Shown: positions 20,027 to 30,300, counted from the stretch's first letter. The stretch: 64,000 bases of DNA from Pseudomonas rubra (GCF_028656935.1 NZ_JAMDGZ010000012.1:62001-126000); one strand, 5' to 3'. A program made the numbers and translations. Notes: generated by a model from the letters alone, not told the origin.

Positions 20027-20103
20027 GTCTCAGTAGCTCAATTGGATAGAGCATCCCCCTCCTAAGGGGAAGGTTGGCAGTTCGAACCTGCCCTGGGACA
20101 CCA
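20027..20103 (+). tRNA. tRNA-Arg (CCU)
   Basis: 77 nt with CCA. The acceptor stem is GUCUCAG / CUGGGAC. The anticodon loop CUCCUAA gives CCU, which decodes AGG. The T-loop is GTTCGAACC. Confidence 0.96.
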
Positions 20104-20113
20104 CGCTTTCCCC

Positions 20114-21136
20114 CTACCAATCCTGCCTCAACGGCAACGCCCCCTCGTGGGACGAAAACAGCGGCAGCACCTCTTCTGCCAGCTCCTGAATCACCTCGGC
20201 CGCTGGCCGCTGGCAGAACTGAATGCCCAGCGCCGCATGATTGACCCCGGCGTCTTGCCATTCTCCCAGCAGATCAATCAGGCCCTTGCGCCCGGTTTTC
20301 AGCACGTACCCGCTTTGCATGGCCGTACGTGGAAAATCGGGGTCGGCATCCAGGTCGATCCACTCGTTGGTCACGTGCGGGCGAAAGCCGCCACCGGGAA
20401 TGCAGTCGCGCCAGGCACGGACTTTCTCGGCCAGGCGCCGTGGGCCAAGGATGTTTTCGGTGGTATCAGGAAAGGTCAGCCATCCGTCAGCCTGTTCGCC
20501 CAGCCACTGCATGGATTGGCGCGAGCTGCCGGTGACCAGCAGGGGGATGTTGCCGGTGGCGGGTTTGGGCAGCAATTGTGCGCCGCTCAGTTGGCCTAGG
20601 GTTGATTCAATTGGCCGGTCGCCAACCTGCAGCAGTTGGCGGAAGTAACGCACGGTCTCGGCAAAGCGTTCGCCACGCTCACTGTGCGCCAGGCCATAGG
20701 CCGGAAATTCTATGGGACGGTCCCCTGAAGCGATGCCCATCACCAGGCGCCCGCCTGACAGCTGGTCGAGGGTGGTCGCGGCCTTGGCCAGGTCGATCGG
20801 GTGGCGCAAGGTGAAGATTGCGCTTCCCGTCGCCAGGGCGATGCGCCTGGTTTGCGCGGCCAGGTAGCTCAGGTAGGCAAAGGGGTCGAACAGCTGGCCG
20901 GCATCGCCAAAGTGCGGGTCGTACAGCGGCACATCCCGTACCCAGATGCCGGCAAAGCCCAGACGATCGATCTCGCTGACCAGCGCGGCCTGCCCGTTGA
21001 GCACTGCTATGTCGCCACGGTAGAAACGCAGGGGCAGGAAGACACCCAAGGTCAGTTTGTCCGGGGCGAACATGCGCTGATAGCCAGGATGGTGGGCAAA
21101 TGCATGGGCGCTGGCGCCGAGGAGGTTGGGGTTCAT
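20114..21136 (-). CDS. LLM-class (luciferase-like) flavin oxidoreductase
   Basis: 340-residue TIM-barrel protein of the bacterial-luciferase/F420 superfamily. Visible blocks include LTLGVFLPL, GFAGIWVRDVPLYDP, RIALATGSAIFTLRHPIDLAKAA, the phosphate-binding region SGGRLVMGIASGDRP, and LLVTGSSRQSMQWLGEQADGWLTFP. It is probably a flavin-dependent monooxygenase; the substrate is not identifiable. AAGGA precedes the ATG at 21136. It lies 21 bp downstream of the GST gene, so the two are likely cotranscribed. It ends 10 bp from tRNA-Arg(CCU). Confidence 0.85.
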   Translation of the reverse strand: MNPNLLGASAHAFAHHPGYQRMFAPDKLTLGVFLPLRFYRGDIAVLNGQAALVSEIDRLGFAGIWVRDVPLYDPHFGDAGQLFDPFAYLSYLAAQTRRIALATGSAIFTLRHPIDLAKAATTLDQLSGGRLVMGIASGDRPIEFPAYGLAHSERGERFAETVRYFRQLLQVGDRPIESTLGQLSGAQLLPKPATGNIPLLVTGSSRQSMQWLGEQADGWLTFPDTTENILGPRRLAEKVRAWRDCIPGGGFRPHVTNEWIDLDADPDFPRTAMQSGYVLKTGRKGLIDLLGEWQDAGVNHAALGIQFCQRPAAEVIQELAEEVLPLFSSHEGALPLRQDW

Positions 21137-21157
21137 AGGCAAGTTCCTTTTGGCGGT

Positions 21158-21784
21158 TCAGGGGCCAGTGGCAGGGGCTGGTAGACGGATGCCACGTTGC
21201 ACAGCCGGGCGCTGGGTGACCCGGTCATGCCAGGCAGTCAGGTGTGGGTACTGGCTGAAATCGAAGTCGATGATTCGCAGGATATGGGTCCAGCCGAAGG
21301 TGGCGATGTCGGCGATCGAGTAGCTGTTGCCCGCGAGCCAAGGATGATCGGCCAGGCGCTGGTCGAGGGTGCTGAACAGTTCTTCGCTCAGGCGCCGGTA
21401 ACGGGTGATGGCCTCGGGGCAGGTCTGCTCGGCGAACAGTTCGAAATGCACGCGCTGGCCCAGAATCGGCCCCATGCTTGCGGCGTGAAACTGCAACCAG
21501 GTAATGGCCGCCCAGTGTTCGCCGGGGTGCTCTGGCAGCAGGCGTCCGCTTTTTTGCGCCAGGTACAGGAGGATCGCCGCTGACTCGAACAGGGTGATAT
21601 CGCACTCGTTATCAACCAGTACCGGGATGCGGCCATGGGGGTTGAGCTTGAGAAACTCAGCCTGACGATGTTCGCCGTGGTCGATCTGCACGTGCTTGAG
21701 GGTATAGGGCAGCCCGAGTTCTTCCAGGGCGATGGTGATCTTGAAGCCATTAGGAGAGCTATCGCTATAAAGAATCAACGGCAT
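21158..21784 (-). CDS. Glutathione S-transferase family protein
   Basis: 208 residues. The N-terminal thioredoxin-fold domain contains LYSDSSPNGFKITIALEELGL (putative catalytic Ser at the N-end), NPHGRIPVLVD with the cis-Pro, and LFESAAILLYLA, the glutathione gamma-Glu contact ES motif. The C-terminal domain is all-alpha (SYSIADIATFGW). It resembles the Ure2p-like/Nu-type GSTs. It is divergent from a LysR regulator (116-bp gap), which probably controls this gene and the LLM oxidoreductase after it. Confidence 0.88.
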   Translation of the reverse strand: MPLILYSDSSPNGFKITIALEELGLPYTLKHVQIDHGEHRQAEFLKLNPHGRIPVLVDNECDITLFESAAILLYLAQKSGRLLPEHPGEHWAAITWLQFHAASMGPILGQRVHFELFAEQTCPEAITRYRRLSEELFSTLDQRLADHPWLAGNSYSIADIATFGWTHILRIIDFDFSQYPHLTAWHDRVTQRPAVQRGIRLPAPATGP

Positions 21785-21900
21785 GTGCCTTCTCTTCAGG
21801 AGTGTTCAGAGAGGGGTTATGCTAGGGCGGTCTTGATTGGTTGAAAAACGATCAGTTCTGCCGTTATGAAATAGATTTTCTAAACCATGGAGGGGGTAAC

Positions 21901-22791
21901 ATGGGCGCGGTTCTACCGTTGCTGGCATTGCGGGCCTTCACTGAGGCCGCGCGTCTGGGCAGCCTCAAGGCGGCTGCCGCGCACATGGGCGTCACGCCGG
22001 GGGCGGTCAGCCAGCAGGTGCGCCTGCTCGAGGAGCGCATGGGTGTGGTGCTGTTCGTACGTGGTCGCCATGGCGTGCACCTGAGTGAAGCCGGCGCACG
22101 GGTGTATCCGGGGCTGCTCAAGGCCTTTGAGCAGATCGAGGCATCGTTGGCCTTGCTGGAGCAACTGGCGCCGGGCAAGACCTTGACCATCAGCACCGTG
22201 CCGTCGTTTGCGGCGTCGTGGCTGGTGCCGCGCCTGGGCCGGTTCAATGCCCTGCACCCGCAGATCGAAGTGCGCGTTGAGGCCTCGGCCAAACTGGTGG
22301 ATTTTCAACGTGAGCGCATCGACGTCGCCTTGCGTCATGGGCTTGGGCAGTATCCGGGGCTGGAGTCTGTGCGCCTGATGGCCCCGGTTCTGCTACCGGT
22401 CGCCAGCCCGCAGTTGCTGGCGCAAGGGCCGGCCTTGAAGCGGCCCGCCGATTGCTTGAAGTACCCGCTGTTGCACGATGCCGATCGCGCCGACTGGATG
22501 CTCTGGTTGCAAGCTCACGGGGTTGTCGACGACCCGCGCACAGCACGCGGGACGAGTTTCGAGGATGACTTGCTGTTACTGCGTGCAGCGGCTGCAGGCC
22601 AGGGCATCGCCCTGGTGCAGGACACTCACGCAGCCGAGGACCTGGCCAGCGGCAAGCTGCAGCTGGCCCTCGACAAACCCTGGCCTGCGCGTTTTGCCTA
22701 CTACCTGGTATGCCGTCAGGACGCCTTGCAGCGCCCCGAGGTTCAGGCCTTCGCCGATTGGGTCAGGGCTGAGGCGGACGCCAGGTCCTGA
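21901..22791 (+). CDS. LysR-type transcriptional regulator (GcvA-like)
   Basis: 296 residues. The N-terminal winged helix-turn-helix (LLALRAFTEAARLGSLKAAAAHMGVTPGAVSQQVRLLEERMGVVLF) is followed by a substrate-binding domain (TISTVPSFAASWLVPRLGRFNALHP...). The sequence is close to the GcvA/AmpR branch. GGAGGGGGTAAC directly precedes the ATG at 21901; the open frame begins at 21841 but that start lacks a ribosome-binding site. It is divergent from GST-LLM, its likely target. The 3' end overlaps the convergent next gene by 49 bp. Confidence 0.88.
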   Translation: MGAVLPLLALRAFTEAARLGSLKAAAAHMGVTPGAVSQQVRLLEERMGVVLFVRGRHGVHLSEAGARVYPGLLKAFEQIEASLALLEQLAPGKTLTISTVPSFAASWLVPRLGRFNALHPQIEVRVEASAKLVDFQRERIDVALRHGLGQYPGLESVRLMAPVLLPVASPQLLAQGPALKRPADCLKYPLLHDADRADWMLWLQAHGVVDDPRTARGTSFEDDLLLLRAAAAGQGIALVQDTHAAEDLASGKLQLALDKPWPARFAYYLVCRQDALQRPEVQAFADWVRAEADARS

Positions 22792-23336
22792 TCCTGACCG
22801 TCAGCGCGGCCACCCTGGGTTGCGGTCAGGTTGGCCACCAGCTTGGCTGAAACCGCCGGGTCTTGCAGGTGGGCATTAAGGCTGGCGAGCGACTCCAGTT
22901 CGGTTTGCTTCTTCATCTGCTCGGCGATCTTGCGTTCGATCTTGTCCTTGTCGGCAGGTGGCAAGGCCTCGAACTCTTCCTGGGTGATGCCCAGTTCGTT
23001 CAGCAGCTTGAGCTTGATTTTCTCCGCCGGGCTCAAGGCCATGTAGTCGCGAAATTCCTGGGCCGCGCTCTTGCCGGTTTCGCTGGTTCCGATGCTGGCC
23101 TGCTCGCGCATTTGCACATCGGGGTTCTGCAACTGTACCTTGAGCTTGGCGAAGGCTTCCTCGCGAGCGTCGTCGGCACTTTGCTGCGAAGTGTTGGCCT
23201 GGCTGTGCTGTTGACGATTGCTGCTGCTGACCGGGACCGGCGGGCGGAACTGCGCCTGCTCGGTGGCGGCTTCAGTCACGCTACGGGTCGGGGGGATGGC
23301 TGGCGTCTGGATGCCGACCGCGTTGATGCTACTCAC
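22743..23336 (-). CDS. Hypothetical cytoplasmic protein, charged and helical
   Basis: 197 residues from a GTG start at 23336, preceded by AGGAGAGAGATCAA. The N-terminal half is Pro/Ser/Gln-rich and probably disordered. The second half is charged and helical (FRDYMALSPAEKIKLKLLNELGITQEEFEALPPADKDKIERKIAEQMKKQ), a segment seen in Pseudomonas proteins of unknown function. No signal peptide or membrane segment is present. It is convergent with, and overlaps, the LysR gene by 49 bp, and is divergent from the PAS-GGDEF gene. Function unknown. Confidence 0.7.
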   Translation of the reverse strand: MSSINAVGIQTPAIPPTRSVTEAATEQAQFRPPVPVSSSNRQQHSQANTSQQSADDAREEAFAKLKVQLQNPDVQMREQASIGTSETGKSAAQEFRDYMALSPAEKIKLKLLNELGITQEEFEALPPADKDKIERKIAEQMKKQTELESLASLNAHLQDPAVSAKLVANLTATQGGRADGQDQDLASASALTQSAKA

Positions 23337-23469
23337 TTGATCTCTCTCCTTGATGGATGCAAGTTGACCTCTGATCTCTCCCTCTCCAATGGCAAGTCTT
23401 GTGCCAGCTCGGCTGGCTGGGCCACGCCCTAGTATTTCCGGGGTTGGCGCTGTACGGCGGGTAAGGATT

Positions 23470-23485
23470 TGGCGCATGCTTTGCC
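23470..23485 (+). promoter_or_regulatory. Sigma-54-type promoter of the PAS-GGDEF gene
   Basis: TGGCGCATGCTTTGCC has GG-N10-GC spacing and matches TGGCACG-N4-TTGC well. It lies about 100 bp before the ATG. Confidence 0.55.
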
Positions 23486-23500
23486 CTGAAGAGGAAAACC

Positions 23501-23518
23501 CTTGCCGCCAGCGGCAAG
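23501..23518. promoter_or_regulatory. Inverted repeat TTGCCG-N4-CGGCAA (copy 1)
   Basis: The 18-bp palindrome CTTGCCGCCAGCGGCAAG has one mismatch at its centre. The same dyad recurs upstream of flgB and flgF. Here it lies just downstream of the sigma-54-type box. Confidence 0.6.
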
Positions 23519-23583
23519 TCCATTCAAGCCGGCAGCACCAACTTCCAGCTGGGGCGCAGTTGCCTGGACCAAGGAGAATGTCC

Positions 23584-24597
23584 ATGACTCAATCGTCAGA
23601 TGCCCCCCCTTTGCAGGCCCCGCTGGGCGACTTTGCCGAACAACAGTTGCAAACCCTGCTGGAGCTGATCAGCGACGGGATCTGGGACTGGAATGCCAAT
23701 ACCGGTTACGTCTACCGCAACCCGGGCTGGTACAGGATGCTGGGCTACCCCAGCCATTCGCTGGACAACACTGTCCTGACCTGGGAAAGCGTGATTCACC
23801 CGCAGGACTATCCGCAGGTAATGGCGCATTTTGAAGACTACATCACCAGTCGCAGCGCCCGGTACTGCATCGAGTACCGCTGCCGTTGCCAGGATGGCAG
23901 TTACCTGTGGATCGAAGACAGCGGCCATATCATCGCGCGCAACGAGGACGGCTCGGTGGCACGCATGCTCGGTGCGCACCGCAATATCGATGACACCCGA
24001 CGCCTTCTCGAGCGGCTGGAGCAGGAGAACCTGTCCCTGGAGGCGCAGATCGCCGAGCGTACCCGCGAGTTGTCGTGGGTCAACCAGCAACTGCAACGCC
24101 AGCTCGATGAGAACCGCGACCTGGCCGAGCGTGATGCGTTGACACTGGTGGCCAACCGTTACCGCCTGGAAAAGGTCCTGGAGCAGGAGTGCGAGCGGGC
24201 CCGGCGCTTTCGTCAGCCGTTGGCGCTGATCATCATGGACATCGACGATTTCAAGCCGATCAATGATCAGTACGGTCATGCCCAGGGCGATCGCGTCCTG
24301 ATCGATTCGGTGGAGCGGATCAAACTGTGCTTGCGCGCGGGTGAGCTGCTGGCGCGATGGGGCGGCGACGAGTTCGTGGTGGTGTTGCCGGGCGCCCAGC
24401 GTGATGCAGCCTTGCACCTGGCACGGCAGATTCGTCAGGCGCTGGAGTTGGCACCGCCGGTAGGCGAGCGCGTGTTGACCATGAGCTACGGCGTGGTCGA
24501 GTGGCTGGAGGGAGAAGGGCAGGCGCAGTTGCTGTGCCGGGCGGACCAGGCGCTGTACCGGGCCAAGGCGGCCGGCAAGGATGAGATTGGTGAGTAA
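23584..24597 (+). CDS. PAS-GGDEF diguanylate cyclase
   Basis: Makes c-di-GMP from two GTP. The protein is 337 residues: a PAS domain (about 20-140: LLELISDGIWDWNANTGYVYRNPGWYRMLGY, HPQDYPQVMAHF), a helical/coiled linker (about 140-180: LERLEQENLSLEAQIAERTREL) and a GGDEF domain (about 185-337) with the intact GGDEF at 260-264. The inhibitory I-site is R251-A-G-E254 (RxxE instead of RxxD). No membrane segment is present. The ATG at 23584 has AAGGAG 7 bp upstream; the ATG at 23578 would be too close. A sigma-54-type box and a dyad shared with flagellar operons precede it. Confidence 0.92.
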   Translation: MTQSSDAPPLQAPLGDFAEQQLQTLLELISDGIWDWNANTGYVYRNPGWYRMLGYPSHSLDNTVLTWESVIHPQDYPQVMAHFEDYITSRSARYCIEYRCRCQDGSYLWIEDSGHIIARNEDGSVARMLGAHRNIDDTRRLLERLEQENLSLEAQIAERTRELSWVNQQLQRQLDENRDLAERDALTLVANRYRLEKVLEQECERARRFRQPLALIIMDIDDFKPINDQYGHAQGDRVLIDSVERIKLCLRAGELLARWGGDEFVVVLPGAQRDAALHLARQIRQALELAPPVGERVLTMSYGVVEWLEGEGQAQLLCRADQALYRAKAAGKDEIGE

Positions 24598-24626
24598 AAA
24601 GGACCCGCTGCACGGGGCAGCGGGTC
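24596..24626 (-). terminator. Terminator of the bkd operon (bidirectional hairpin)
   Basis: GACCCGCTGC / GCAGCGGGTC stem with a 5-nt loop. On the minus strand it is followed by a U-tract, from the A-run at 24596-24600. The plus-strand GGDEF gene ends just before it. Confidence 0.8.
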
Positions 24627-24651
24627 AAATCGGCCTCAGCCGCTTCAGTGT

Positions 24652-26037
24652 CTACAGGTGCAGGGCGTGACCCAGGGCGCGTAGCGCCGCTTCCTGCACC
24701 GCTTCACCCAAGGTCGGGTGAGCGTGGATGGTGCCGGCGATGTCTTCCAGGCAAGCGCCCATCTCCAATGACTGGGCAAAGGCGCTGGACAGCTCCGAGA
24801 CGCCAACGCCGACCGCTTGCCAACCGAGGATCAGGTGGTTGTCACGACGGGCCACCACGCGCACGAAACCGCTTTTCGATTCCAGGGTCATGGCCCGGCC
24901 ATTGGCGGCGAACGGGAACTGCGCAACGATGCACTCCAGGCCCGCCTGCTCAACCTGCTCCGGGGTCTTGCCGACCACTACCAGCTCCGGGTCGGTGAAG
25001 CACACTGCGGCAATTGCCGTCGGCTCGAAGCGCCGTGACTTGCCGGCAATCAGTTCGGCGACCATTTCACCCTGGGCCATGGCCCGGTGAGCGAGCATCG
25101 GTTCACCGCTGATATCGCCGATGGCCCAGACGTTGAGCATGCTGGTTTTGCACTGCTCATCGATGGCCACGGCCGAGCCGTTCATCTTCAACGCCAGGCT
25201 TTCGAGGTTGAAACCCTGGGTGCGCGGCTTGCGGCCTACCGCAACCAGCACCTGGTCAGTGGTCAGTTGTAATAGCTCGCCTTCGCCGGTACGTACCTGC
25301 AAGGCCTGATGGCCGGCATCGAAACCTTCGACGCTGTGCTTGAGGTAGAGCTTGATCCCCAGCTTCTTGATCGACTCGGCCACCGGTGCGGTCAGTTCGC
25401 TGTCGTAGGTCGGCAGGATGCGCTCGCGCGCCTCCACCACGCTGACCTCGACGCCCAGCTTGCGATAGGCGATGCCCAGCTCCAAGCCAATGTAGCCGCC
25501 GCCCACCACGCACAGGTGCTTGGGCAGGGCTTTGGGCGCCAGGGCTTCGGTGGAGGAGATGATTGGCCCGCCCAGCGGCAGCATCGGCAGTTCGACGCTA
25601 CTGGAACCGGTGGCCAGCAGCAGGTGTTCGCACTGAATGCGCTGGCCGTCGACTTCGACGAGCTTGCCATCGAGAATCTTCGCCCAGCCATGGATCACCT
25701 TGACCCCGTGCTTTTTCAGCAAGGCGGCAACGCCGCTGGTCAGGCGATCGACGATACCGTCTTTCCAGGCCACGCTCTGGGTGATGTCCAGGCTTGGCGG
25801 CGCGACCTTGATGCCCAGGTTCGAGTGCTGGCTGTGCAACTGGGTCTGGTGGAACTGCTCGGCGACATGGATCAGTGCCTTGGACGGAATGCAGCCGATG
25901 TTCAGGCAGGTGCCACCCAGTGCCTGGCCTTCGACCAGCACGGTGGGGATGCCCAGTTGGCCGGCGCGAATGGCGGCGACATAGCCGCCGGGGCCACCGC
26001 CGATGATCAGCAGGGTAGTGTTGAGCGTCTGTTGCAT
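24652..26037 (-). CDS. lpdV: Dihydrolipoyl dehydrogenase LpdV (E3 of branched-chain keto acid dehydrogenase)
   Basis: FAD enzyme that reoxidises the lipoamide of BkdB with NAD+. The protein is 461 residues. It has FAD-binding [10 protein letters not shown], the redox disulfide C44/C49 in [13 protein letters not shown], the NAD-binding [10 protein letters not shown], and a C-terminal HAHPTLGEA with the His-Glu catalytic pair. The ATG at 26037 (MQQTLN) fits P. putida LpdV and lies 2 nt after the bkdB stop; a GTG at 26043 is a less likely alternative. It is the last gene of the bkd operon. Confidence 0.96.
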   Translation of the reverse strand: MQQTLNTTLLIIGGGPGGYVAAIRAGQLGIPTVLVEGQALGGTCLNIGCIPSKALIHVAEQFHQTQLHSQHSNLGIKVAPPSLDITQSVAWKDGIVDRLTSGVAALLKKHGVKVIHGWAKILDGKLVEVDGQRIQCEHLLLATGSSSVELPMLPLGGPIISSTEALAPKALPKHLCVVGGGYIGLELGIAYRKLGVEVSVVEARERILPTYDSELTAPVAESIKKLGIKLYLKHSVEGFDAGHQALQVRTGEGELLQLTTDQVLVAVGRKPRTQGFNLESLALKMNGSAVAIDEQCKTSMLNVWAIGDISGEPMLAHRAMAQGEMVAELIAGKSRRFEPTAIAAVCFTDPELVVVGKTPEQVEQAGLECIVAQFPFAANGRAMTLESKSGFVRVVARRDNHLILGWQAVGVGVSELSSAFAQSLEMGACLEDIAGTIHAHPTLGEAVQEAALRALGHALHL

Positions 26038-26039
26038 GG

Positions 26040-27320
26040 TCACTCCACAAACAGGCTGGCAGGTTGTTCGAGCAGGCCGCGGATGGCCTGGATGAAGAGT
26101 GCCGCGTCCATGCCATCGACCACCCGGTGATCGAACGAGCTGGAGAGGTTCATCATCTTGCGAATGACGATCTGGCCATTGATGACCATCGGCCGTTCAA
26201 CCATGCGGTTGACCCCGATGATCGCCACTTCCGGGGTGTTGACCACCGGTGTCGAGACAATGCCACCCAGGGCGCCGAGGCTGGTCAGGGTGATGGTTGA
26301 GCCCGACAGTTCTTCGCGGCTGGCCTTGTTTGCGCGCGCAGCGTTGGCCAGGCGCACGATTTCGCCGGCATTGCCCCACAGGCTGCCAGCTTCGGCGTGA
26401 CGCAGCACCGGTACCATCAGGCCGTTGTCACCCTGGGTGGCGATGCCGACATGCACCGCGCCGTGGCGGGTGATGACCTGGGCTTCGTCGTCGTAGGTGG
26501 CGTTGATTTGCGGGAACTCGCGCAGGGCCACGACCATGGCGCGTACCAGCAGCGGCAGCAGGGTCAGCTTGCCGCGGCTGTCGCCCCACTTCTTGTTCAG
26601 GTGCTGGCGCAGCTCTTCCAGGGCGGTGACGTCGATTTCCTCGACGTAGCTGAAGTGGGCGACGCGGCGCTTGGCGTCCTGCATGCGCTGGGCAATCTTG
26701 CGACGCAGGCCGATGACCGGAATCTGCTCGCTGTCGTTGCGCTTGGCATAGCCACCCGGGCTTTGCGTGGCGCGGGTCGGCTGGGTCAGGAAGGCATCCA
26801 GGTCTTCATGCAGGATGCGTCCGGCCGGGCCGCTACCGTGCACGTAGCGCAGTTCGATACCGGCATCCAGGGCGCGCTTGCGCACGGCCGGCGAGGCCAG
26901 GGGGCGCTCGTTGGCTTCGCGCGGGACGATGGCGGCGCTCTGGTGGGCCGATGCTGTAGCGGGTTTTACGGCAGGCTCTGGGGCCTTGGCGGTGATTGCC
27001 GGGGCCTCTTCGCGGGGCAAGCCCGCTCCCACAGGGGTAGGTGCGGGTGCAGAGGTACCTTGTTGAAGGTTGCCGGCGCCTTCGACTTCGATGCGGATCA
27101 GTTCGCTGCCGACTGCCATGACTTCGCCAGGCTGACCGCCCAGGGCCAGGACCTTGCCGCTGACCGGCGAAGGGATTTCCACGGTGGCCTTGTCGGTCAT
27201 GACATCGGCCACGACCTGGTCTTCGGTGACGGTGTCGCCGACCTTGACGAACCATTCCACCAGTTCAACTTGTGCGATGCCTTCACCGATATCCGGCATC
27301 TTGATGACGTGCGTGCCCAT
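26040..27320 (-). CDS. bkdB: Branched-chain keto acid dehydrogenase E2, lipoamide acyltransferase BkdB
   Basis: Transfers branched-chain acyl groups from E1 to CoA and forms the complex core. The protein is 426 residues: a lipoyl domain (1-80, lipoyl-Lys K44 in [10 protein letters not shown]), a flexible Ala/Pro linker (about 82-140), a peripheral-subunit-binding domain ([32 protein letters not shown]) and a catalytic domain ending [17 protein letters not shown] with the active-site HxxxDG. The linker includes [12 protein letters not shown], encoded by a REP element (27001-27034). Its start directly abuts the bkdA2 stop (TGAATG). Confidence 0.95.
   Translation of the reverse strand: MGTHVIKMPDIGEGIAQVELVEWFVKVGDTVTEDQVVADVMTDKATVEIPSPVSGKVLALGGQPGEVMAVGSELIRIEVEGAGNLQQGTSAPAPTPVGAGLPREEAPAITAKAPEPAVKPATASAHQSAAIVPREANERPLASPAVRKRALDAGIELRYVHGSGPAGRILHEDLDAFLTQPTRATQSPGGYAKRNDSEQIPVIGLRRKIAQRMQDAKRRVAHFSYVEEIDVTALEELRQHLNKKWGDSRGKLTLLPLLVRAMVVALREFPQINATYDDEAQVITRHGAVHVGIATQGDNGLMVPVLRHAEAGSLWGNAGEIVRLANAARANKASREELSGSTITLTSLGALGGIVSTPVVNTPEVAIIGVNRMVERPMVINGQIVIRKMMNLSSSFDHRVVDGMDAALFIQAIRGLLEQPASLFVE
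27001..27034. repeat. REP element inside the bkdB coding sequence
   Basis: CTCTTCGCGGGGCAAGCCCG and CTCCCACAGG in the plus strand are the standard P. putida-group REP (CGCGGGCAAGCCCGCTCC type). It lies wholly in frame within the BkdB linker (residues about 95-106). Confidence 0.85.
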
Positions 27321-28379
27321 TCAGACCTCCATGACCCGTTTCAATGCCGCGCCCACTCGCGAAGGGCCGGGGAAATACGCCCACTCCTGTGCGTGCGGAT
27401 AGGGGGTGTCCCAACCGGTGACGCGCTCGATCGGGGCTTCGAGGTGATGGAAGCAGTGTTCCTGAACCAGTGCGATCAGCTCTGCGCCAAAACCGCAGGT
27501 GCGCGTGGCTTCATGGACCACGACGCAACGTCCGGTCTTCTTCACTGACTCGACGATGGTGTCCAGGTCCAGCGGCCAGAGGCTGCGCAGGTCAATGACT
27601 TCAGCATCGACACCGGTTTCTTCGGCCGCGACTTGCGAGACGTAGACGGTGGTGCCGTAGGTCAGCACGGTAACGTCCTTGCCCGGGCGGGTGATCGCCG
27701 CCTTGTCCAGCGGTACGGTGTAGTAACCCTCCGGCACAGCGGCGGCCGGGTGTTTCGACCACGGGGTTACCGGGCGGTCGTGGTGGCCGTCGAACGGGCC
27801 GTTGTACAGGCGCTTGGGCTCAAGGAAGATCACCGGGTCGTCGTTTTCGATCGAGGCGATCAGCAGGCCTTTGGCGTCGTAAGGGTTGGAGGGCATCACG
27901 GTACGCAGGCCGCAGACCTGGGTGAACATCGCTTCGGGGCTCTGGCTGTGGGTCTGGCCACCATAGATACCGCCACCGCAGGGCATGCGCAGGGTCAACG
28001 GCGAGACGAACTCGCCGGCCGAGCGGTAGCGCAGGCGGGCCATTTCCGAGACGATCTGGTCGGAGGCCGGGTAGAAGTAGTCGGCGAACTGGATTTCCAC
28101 CACCGGGCGCAGGCCATAGGCACCCATACCCACGGCAGTGCCGACGATGCCACTTTCGGAGATCGGTGCATCGAAGACCCGCGACTTGCCGTACTTGGCC
28201 TGCAGGCCTTCGGTGCAACGGAAAACGCCGCCGAAGTAGCCGACGTCCTGGCCGTACACCACGACGTTGTCATCGCGCTCTAGCATGATGTCCATGGCCG
28301 AGCGCAGGGCCTGGATCATGGTCATGGTGGTAGTGGCCATGGCGGTTTCCAACTGGATTGAAGTGTTGTGATCGTTCAT
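27321..28379 (-). CDS. bkdA2: Branched-chain keto acid dehydrogenase E1 beta subunit BkdA2
   Basis: With BkdA1 it forms the thiamine-diphosphate E1 that decarboxylates the keto acids of Val, Leu and Ile. The protein is 352 residues of the transketolase central/C-terminal type (NVVVYGQDVGYFGGVFRCTEGL, RVFDAPISESGIVGTAVGMGAYG, PYDAKGLL, DLRSLWPLD, VVVHEATRTCGFGAE). The ATG at 28379 (MNDHNTS) sits one nucleotide after the bkdA1 stop (TGACATG), so the two are translationally coupled. A longer open frame upstream runs through bkdA1 and is not used. Confidence 0.96.
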   Translation of the reverse strand: MNDHNTSIQLETAMATTTMTMIQALRSAMDIMLERDDNVVVYGQDVGYFGGVFRCTEGLQAKYGKSRVFDAPISESGIVGTAVGMGAYGLRPVVEIQFADYFYPASDQIVSEMARLRYRSAGEFVSPLTLRMPCGGGIYGGQTHSQSPEAMFTQVCGLRTVMPSNPYDAKGLLIASIENDDPVIFLEPKRLYNGPFDGHHDRPVTPWSKHPAAAVPEGYYTVPLDKAAITRPGKDVTVLTYGTTVYVSQVAAEETGVDAEVIDLRSLWPLDLDTIVESVKKTGRCVVVHEATRTCGFGAELIALVQEHCFHHLEAPIERVTGWDTPYPHAQEWAYFPGPSRVGAALKRVMEV

Positions 28380-28380
28380 G

Positions 28381-29619
<1,239 letters not shown>

Positions 29620-29786
29620 TTACGCTCGCTCTGTCTTGTGTTTTTGTTGAGCTTTGAAGCGGTCGCTACTGACCCCCGGCTTGTGACCAGAGAGTCAGTC
29701 TTGTCCTACATGATATTCCGGCGCCTGAAGAATATTTTTCTCAAGTTCGTTGCCTTTGCTGCGGCTTGCGGATAAACATTCCTTAT

Positions 29787-29804
29787 AAAGACAAAAAACA
29801 GGTG
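29787..29804 (+). promoter_or_regulatory. A-rich leader site overlapping the bkdR ribosome-binding region
   Basis: AAAGACAAAAAACAGGTG lies 11-28 nt before the bkdR ATG. The ACAAAAAAC stretch resembles the AANAANAA catabolite-activity motif bound by Hfq/Crc, and bkdR is a known Crc target in P. putida. Confidence 0.45.
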
Positions 29805-29814
29805 ATTTTCTCTG

Positions 29815-30300
29815 ATGCGCAAACTGGATCGTACCGATATCGGCATTCTCAACAGCCTGCAGGAAAATGCCCGCATCACCAACGCCGAACTGGCGCGCTC
29901 GGTGAACCTGTCGCCGACCCCCTGCTTCAATCGGGTCAAGGCCATGGAAGAGCTGGGGGTGATTCGCCAGCAGGTGACCTTGCTGGCGCCGGAGGTGCTG
30001 GGCCTGGATGTGAACGTGTTCATTCATGTCAGCCTGGAGAAGCAGGTCGAGCAATCCTTGCATCGATTCGAAGAGGAAATTGCCGAGCGCCCGGAGGTGA
30101 TGGAGTGCTACCTGATGACCGGCGACCCCGATTACCTGCTGCGGGTGCTGTTGCCGAGCATCCAGGCGCTAGAGCGCTTTCTCGATTACCTCACCCGTTT
30201 GCCGGGGGTGGCCAACATCCGTTCGAGCTTTGCTCTCAAGCAGGTGCGCTATAAGACTGCGCTGCCGCTGCCGGCCAATGGCCTGACCTTGCCAGGCTGA
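29815..30300 (+). CDS. bkdR: BkdR, Lrp-family activator of the bkd operon
   Basis: 161-residue Lrp/AsnC-family regulator. The N-terminal helix-turn-helix is [47 protein letters not shown]. The C-terminal RAM ligand-binding domain includes [30 protein letters not shown]. In P. putida it activates bkdA1A2B-lpdV in response to branched-chain amino acids. It is transcribed divergently from bkdA1. The ATG is preceded by CAGGTG and an A-rich tract that may be the Crc/Hfq target. Confidence 0.95.
   Translation: MRKLDRTDIGILNSLQENARITNAELARSVNLSPTPCFNRVKAMEELGVIRQQVTLLAPEVLGLDVNVFIHVSLEKQVEQSLHRFEEEIAERPEVMECYLMTGDPDYLLRVLLPSIQALERFLDYLTRLPGVANIRSSFALKQVRYKTALPLPANGLTLPG

Noticed and set aside
19875..20261. 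128-codon minus-strand frame across tRNA-Arg(CCU)
   Set aside because: It crosses the tRNA and the 3' end of the LLM oxidoreductase gene and has no recognisable product.
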